NCBI GenBank assembly: GCA_964631265.1
Contig: CAZVWW010000092.1
Location: 1-9,275 of the forward strand
Length of the DNA stretch: 9,275 nt
Source: CAZVWW01 sp964631265
GTDB taxonomy: Bacteria > Thermotogota > Thermotogae > MWEM01
Direction of reading: 5' to 3'
Position numbers and translations under genes: made by a program
Notes under the pieces: generated by a model
What the model was told of the DNA's origin: nothing
The model's input: the letters and a program-made list of their open reading frames with translations, nothing else
Databases searched by the model: none
In this document: in pieces, positions 7,248-9,275 of the stretch
How positions within the stretch are numbered: the stretch's first letter is position 1
Layout of the letters: each line of letters begins with the position of its first letter

Positions 7248-7619
7248 TTATTCCGCGCTCTCGGCAAATTCTTTGTAATCGTCCTCGTCCATATACTCGT
7301 CCAGTTCACTCTCATCGTCGAGGCTGACTTTTACGATCCAGCCATCACCCTCAGCCGCTTCGTTGATCTTTTCAGGAGCGTCCTCAAGTTCCTCGTTGAC
7401 GGCCGTTATCTTTCCTGAGACAGGAATATAGACGTCGTTCGCCGATTTGACTGATTCAATGGTGCAAAGGGTGTCCCCTTTTTCCATTTCATCGTCAACA
7501 GCCGGCGCATCAACATAAACGATGTCACCCAGTTGTTCCTGTGCGTAATTGGTAATACCGATTGTTGCTGTCTTTCCGTCCGTTTCTATCCATTCATGTG
7601 TTTTCGTGTATTTCTTCAC
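7248..7619 (-). CDS. gcvH: Glycine cleavage system H protein (lipoyl carrier)
   Basis: GcvH carries the aminomethyl group on a lipoyl arm between the P, T and L proteins of the glycine cleavage system. The sequence is a full lipoyl-domain protein: KKYTKTHEWIE at the N-terminus, ATIGITNYAQEQLGDIVYVD, the lipoylation motif IESVKSAND with the modified lysine at residue 58 (60 if the longer start is used), VSGKITAVNEEL, and the C-terminal GDGWIVKV. The tail is strongly acidic. I chose GTG at 7619 because GGAGG (7627-7631) is 7 nt upstream. The in-frame ATG at 7625 is only 1 nt from that Shine-Dalgarno; it would add two residues, giving 125 in all, and lines up with the T. maritima start as I recall it, so it cannot be excluded. 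It directly follows gcvT, as usual, but gcvPA/gcvPB do not follow. The family call is secure. Confidence 0.96.
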   Translation of the reverse strand: MKKYTKTHEWIETDGKTATIGITNYAQEQLGDIVYVDAPAVDDEMEKGDTLCTIESVKSANDVYIPVSGKITAVNEELEDAPEKINEAAEGDGWIVKVSLDDESELDEYMDEDDYKEFAESAE

Positions 7620-7626
7620 TTCCATC

Positions 7627-7631
7627 CCTCC
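7627..7631 (-). promoter_or_regulatory. Shine-Dalgarno of gcvH favouring a GTG start
   Basis: GGAGG is 1 nt from ATG at 7625 but 7 nt from the in-frame GTG at 7619, which is the better-spaced initiator. The two choices differ by two codons. Confidence 0.6.
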
Positions 7632-7640
7632 AGATACAGT

Positions 7641-8750
7641 TTATTTTTTGGGGTTTACGCTTCCTCGATAAAAAGGCTTTTTGACAACCTTTGCCTTCAG
7701 TTTCTTCCCCTTTCTCACTTCAATTTCAACCTCTTTGCCCAGCTTATAACCCTTTGGTGGTGTATACCCCAATGCCACTATCTTACCGGTGGCGACTGAT
7801 TTATTCCCGGTTGTCACGACACCGATCTCTTTTCCATCGGAAAAGATCTTGCTTCCGTTTCTGGGGATACCCCCTTTTTCAAGCATCTCAAACCCCTTAA
7901 GGCGTTTTTTTAGACCGGCTTTCTTTTCATCGAGCAGCGCCTGCTTCCCGATGAAATCCCTGTCAAAATCAACCGTCCACTTCAGGCCGGCTTCAAGCGG
8001 TGTGGTGTTCTCATCAATCTCATTACCGTAGAGCATCAGGCAGGCCTCAAACCTCAAAAGGTCTCTTGCCCCGAGACCGGCAGGGACAGCGCCCAGCTCG
8101 ATCATCTTTCTCCAGAACGGCACAGAAGCTTCGGGTTCCAGATAGAATTCAAAACCATCTTCGCCGGTATAGCCTGTTCTGGATATCAGTGCCTTTATTC
8201 CATTGAAACGCCCCTTTTTGAAGGCGTAAAAATCAATACTGTCAAGCCTGACACCTGCCAGATCCTGAAGGATCCTTTCTGTTTCCGGCCCTTGAACAGC
8301 AATCTGAGCGTATTGTGAGGAGGCGTTTTCAACGGTGACATCGTATCGTTCACTGTGCTTTTTAATCCAGTCAAAATCTTTTATTGTATTGGAAGCATTC
8401 ACGACCATCAGAATATTATCCGATGCCTTTTTGTATACCAGGAGATCATCGACGATGCCTCCGTTCTCATAACACATGGGGGTGTAGCATATCTCCCCGT
8501 ATTTGAGCTTATCGACGTTGTTGGCAACCAGATAATCGGCGAAGGCTACTGCATCTCTTCCGCTAAGTGTTATCTCCCCCATGTGGGAAACATCGAAGAT
8601 GCCCATCTTCTCTCTGACAGCCTTTGCCTCTTTGATAATCCCATGCGAATACTGCATGGGCATCTGCCACCCGTGAAAATCCACCATCTTTCCCCCGAGT
8701 CTGATATGCTCCTCTTGAAGGGGCGTTTCCAATTTAGGCGTTTTGCTCAA
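7641..8750 (-). CDS. gcvT: Glycine cleavage system T protein (aminomethyltransferase)
   Basis: GcvT takes the aminomethyl group from lipoyl-GcvH, passes the one-carbon unit to tetrahydrofolate and releases ammonia. The 369-residue product has the family landmarks KMVDFHGWQMP (21-31), FDVSHMGE (52-59), GGIVDDLLVY (97-106; Asp101 matches the catalytic Asp of known T proteins), VVNASN (116-121), QGP (153-155), SRTGYTGEDGFE (190-201), PAGLGARDLLRFE (223-235), DENTTPLEAGL (246-256) and the C-terminal KKPFYRGSV (357-365). Length is normal (about 360-375). The start is TTG at 8750: GAGGA lies about 6 nt upstream and no ATG or GTG is in frame before the conserved region. It starts 2 nt after the stop of the DUF2007-like gene and ends about 15-21 nt before gcvH. 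The matching P protein is not in the window. Confidence 0.96.
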   Translation of the reverse strand: MSKTPKLETPLQEEHIRLGGKMVDFHGWQMPMQYSHGIIKEAKAVREKMGIFDVSHMGEITLSGRDAVAFADYLVANNVDKLKYGEICYTPMCYENGGIVDDLLVYKKASDNILMVVNASNTIKDFDWIKKHSERYDVTVENASSQYAQIAVQGPETERILQDLAGVRLDSIDFYAFKKGRFNGIKALISRTGYTGEDGFEFYLEPEASVPFWRKMIELGAVPAGLGARDLLRFEACLMLYGNEIDENTTPLEAGLKWTVDFDRDFIGKQALLDEKKAGLKKRLKGFEMLEKGGIPRNGSKIFSDGKEIGVVTTGNKSVATGKIVALGYTPPKGYKLGKEVEIEVRKGKKLKAKVVKKPFYRGSVNPKK

Positions 8751-8752
8751 TC

Positions 8753-9217
8753 TTATTCCTCCCCCTCGTCCTCTTCATCTTTTGCTTGCCGTTTCTTATC
8801 GTCCTCGAAATCCTCCAGATGATGTTCGATGAGTTTCTGCGCTTCTTCATAACAAGACTCCGGGACGAGGACTTCCATAGGCACTACTCCGCCCTGTCCC
8901 ATTATGATAGGTTCTCCATAGGGAACTGCAAGACCTTTCAAAACACAGGGTATATCCTCCGAGTCGAGTGAGGATTTGATGATCTCAGCGGTTATCTCAT
9001 CCGGCGCCGTGGTGACGGCATACCATTTTTCAGCCGAGGCCTGTATGACCCTGTCGTTCTCCAGCATTATTTGTTTGGCTTTCTCGTATTGCTCATCTGA
9101 TACAAATATCTCCGTCGGAGTGAGCCGGTGTTCCTCATAGTCAATATCGTTCTCCTTCAGGAGATCCATAAGCGTTCTGGCCTGTTCCTTGTATTTGTAC
9201 AATTTTAAGAGTTTCAT
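8753..9217 (-). CDS. DUF2007-like protein with two similar modules and an acidic tail
   Basis: This is a 154-residue cytosolic protein with no signal peptide or membrane helix. Residues 64-133 (KWYAVTTAPDEITAEIIKSS, then EVLVPESCYEEAQKLIEHH after a glycine-rich loop with IIMGQGG) fit DUF2007, a small ferredoxin-like domain annotated as 'putative signal transducing protein' and of unknown function. Residues 1-54 repeat the same pattern more briefly: LYKYKEQARTLMDLLKENDI, then EIFVSDEQYEKAKQIM. I read this as two tandem copies, the second with the longer loop. The tail 134-154 is almost wholly acidic or basic (EDFEDDKKRQ, DEEDEGEE). The ATG at 9217 follows GGAGGTGA, an excellent Shine-Dalgarno. 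It is the first gene after the promoter and ends 2 nt before gcvT, suggesting co-translation, though no biochemical link to glycine cleavage is known to me. The domain call is moderately sure; the function is unknown. Confidence 0.8.
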   Translation of the reverse strand: MKLLKLYKYKEQARTLMDLLKENDIDYEEHRLTPTEIFVSDEQYEKAKQIMLENDRVIQASAEKWYAVTTAPDEITAEIIKSSLDSEDIPCVLKGLAVPYGEPIIMGQGGVVPMEVLVPESCYEEAQKLIEHHLEDFEDDKKRQAKDEEDEGEE

Positions 9218-9241
9218 GGACTCACCTCCAGTGTATATTAG

Positions 9242-9247
9242 ATTATA
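9242..9247 (-). promoter_or_regulatory. Probable promoter -10 box for the gene cluster
   Basis: A perfect TATAAT lies 24 nt before the ATG at 9217, placing the start of transcription near 9235 with a leader of roughly 18 nt. The expected -35 position (about 9265-9270) shows only a weak ACGATTA-like match to TTGACA. The upstream DNA is AT-rich and the window ends at 9275. No other equally good promoter was seen between genes. Confidence 0.5.
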
Positions 9248-9275
9248 TCATAAACGTTCTGGTTTAATCGTTTTT

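Noticed and set aside
8355..8822. A 155-codon plus-strand open frame across the start of gcvT and the end of the DUF2007-like gene
   Set aside because: It has no domain pattern and spans the junction of two well-supported minus-strand genes.
1..9275. CRISPR repeats, tRNA genes, transposase genes or phage genes
   Set aside because: No spaced direct repeats, cloverleaf-like segments or mobile-element proteins were seen; coding density leaves almost no room for them.

Overview
This window is a compact bacterial housekeeping region. All ten genes lie on the minus strand, so transcription runs from the right edge (about 9235) to the left edge. Neighbouring genes overlap or are separated by at most about 42 nt, so the block probably forms one long operon or a chain of overlapping transcripts. 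No tRNA, rRNA, CRISPR array, insertion sequence or prophage part was found, and no non-coding stretch exceeds about 60 nt.

The most likely source is a member of the Thermotogota, probably a moderate-temperature lineage because base composition looks close to half GC by eye. The support is (i) the order aspS - STAS antagonist - cmk - ispH - rpsA - der, which from memory matches the Thermotoga maritima locus around TM1441-TM1446, and (ii) family-like sequence details: DTCG and NK-x-E in the first Der GTPase domain, YASYTT near the Der C-terminus, the KKYTKTHEW start of GcvH and the KKPFYRGSV end of GcvT. This is recall and inference, not a database match.

Layout in transcription order: a promoter with a perfect TATAAT box (about 9242-9247); a small two-module DUF2007-like protein with an acidic tail (8753-9217); gcvT (7641-8750) and gcvH (7248-7619 or 7625), the aminomethyl-transferase and lipoyl carrier of the glycine cleavage system, with no gcvP in view; a perfect intercistronic hairpin (7221-7241); a lone two-cluster [2Fe-2S] subunit of the molybdenum hydroxylase type (6717-7205); aspS (4923-6695); a STAS anti-sigma-factor antagonist (4547-4882); cmk (3873-4550); ispH (3002-3889); rpsA with six S1 domains (1299-2996); and der, which runs off the left edge lacking only its last few codons (1-1302).

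The upstream half concerns one-carbon and redox metabolism. The downstream half concerns translation and growth: tRNA charging, CMP/dCMP phosphorylation, isoprenoid synthesis, mRNA binding by the ribosome, and ribosome assembly. Several starts are non-ATG or disputed (rpsA, ispH, gcvT, gcvH, der) and are resolved here from Shine-Dalgarno spacing. I see no convincing new multi-gene system. The best leads are the orphan [2Fe-2S] subunit with the hairpin in front of it, the duplicated DUF2007-like lead gene, and the altered G motifs of Der.
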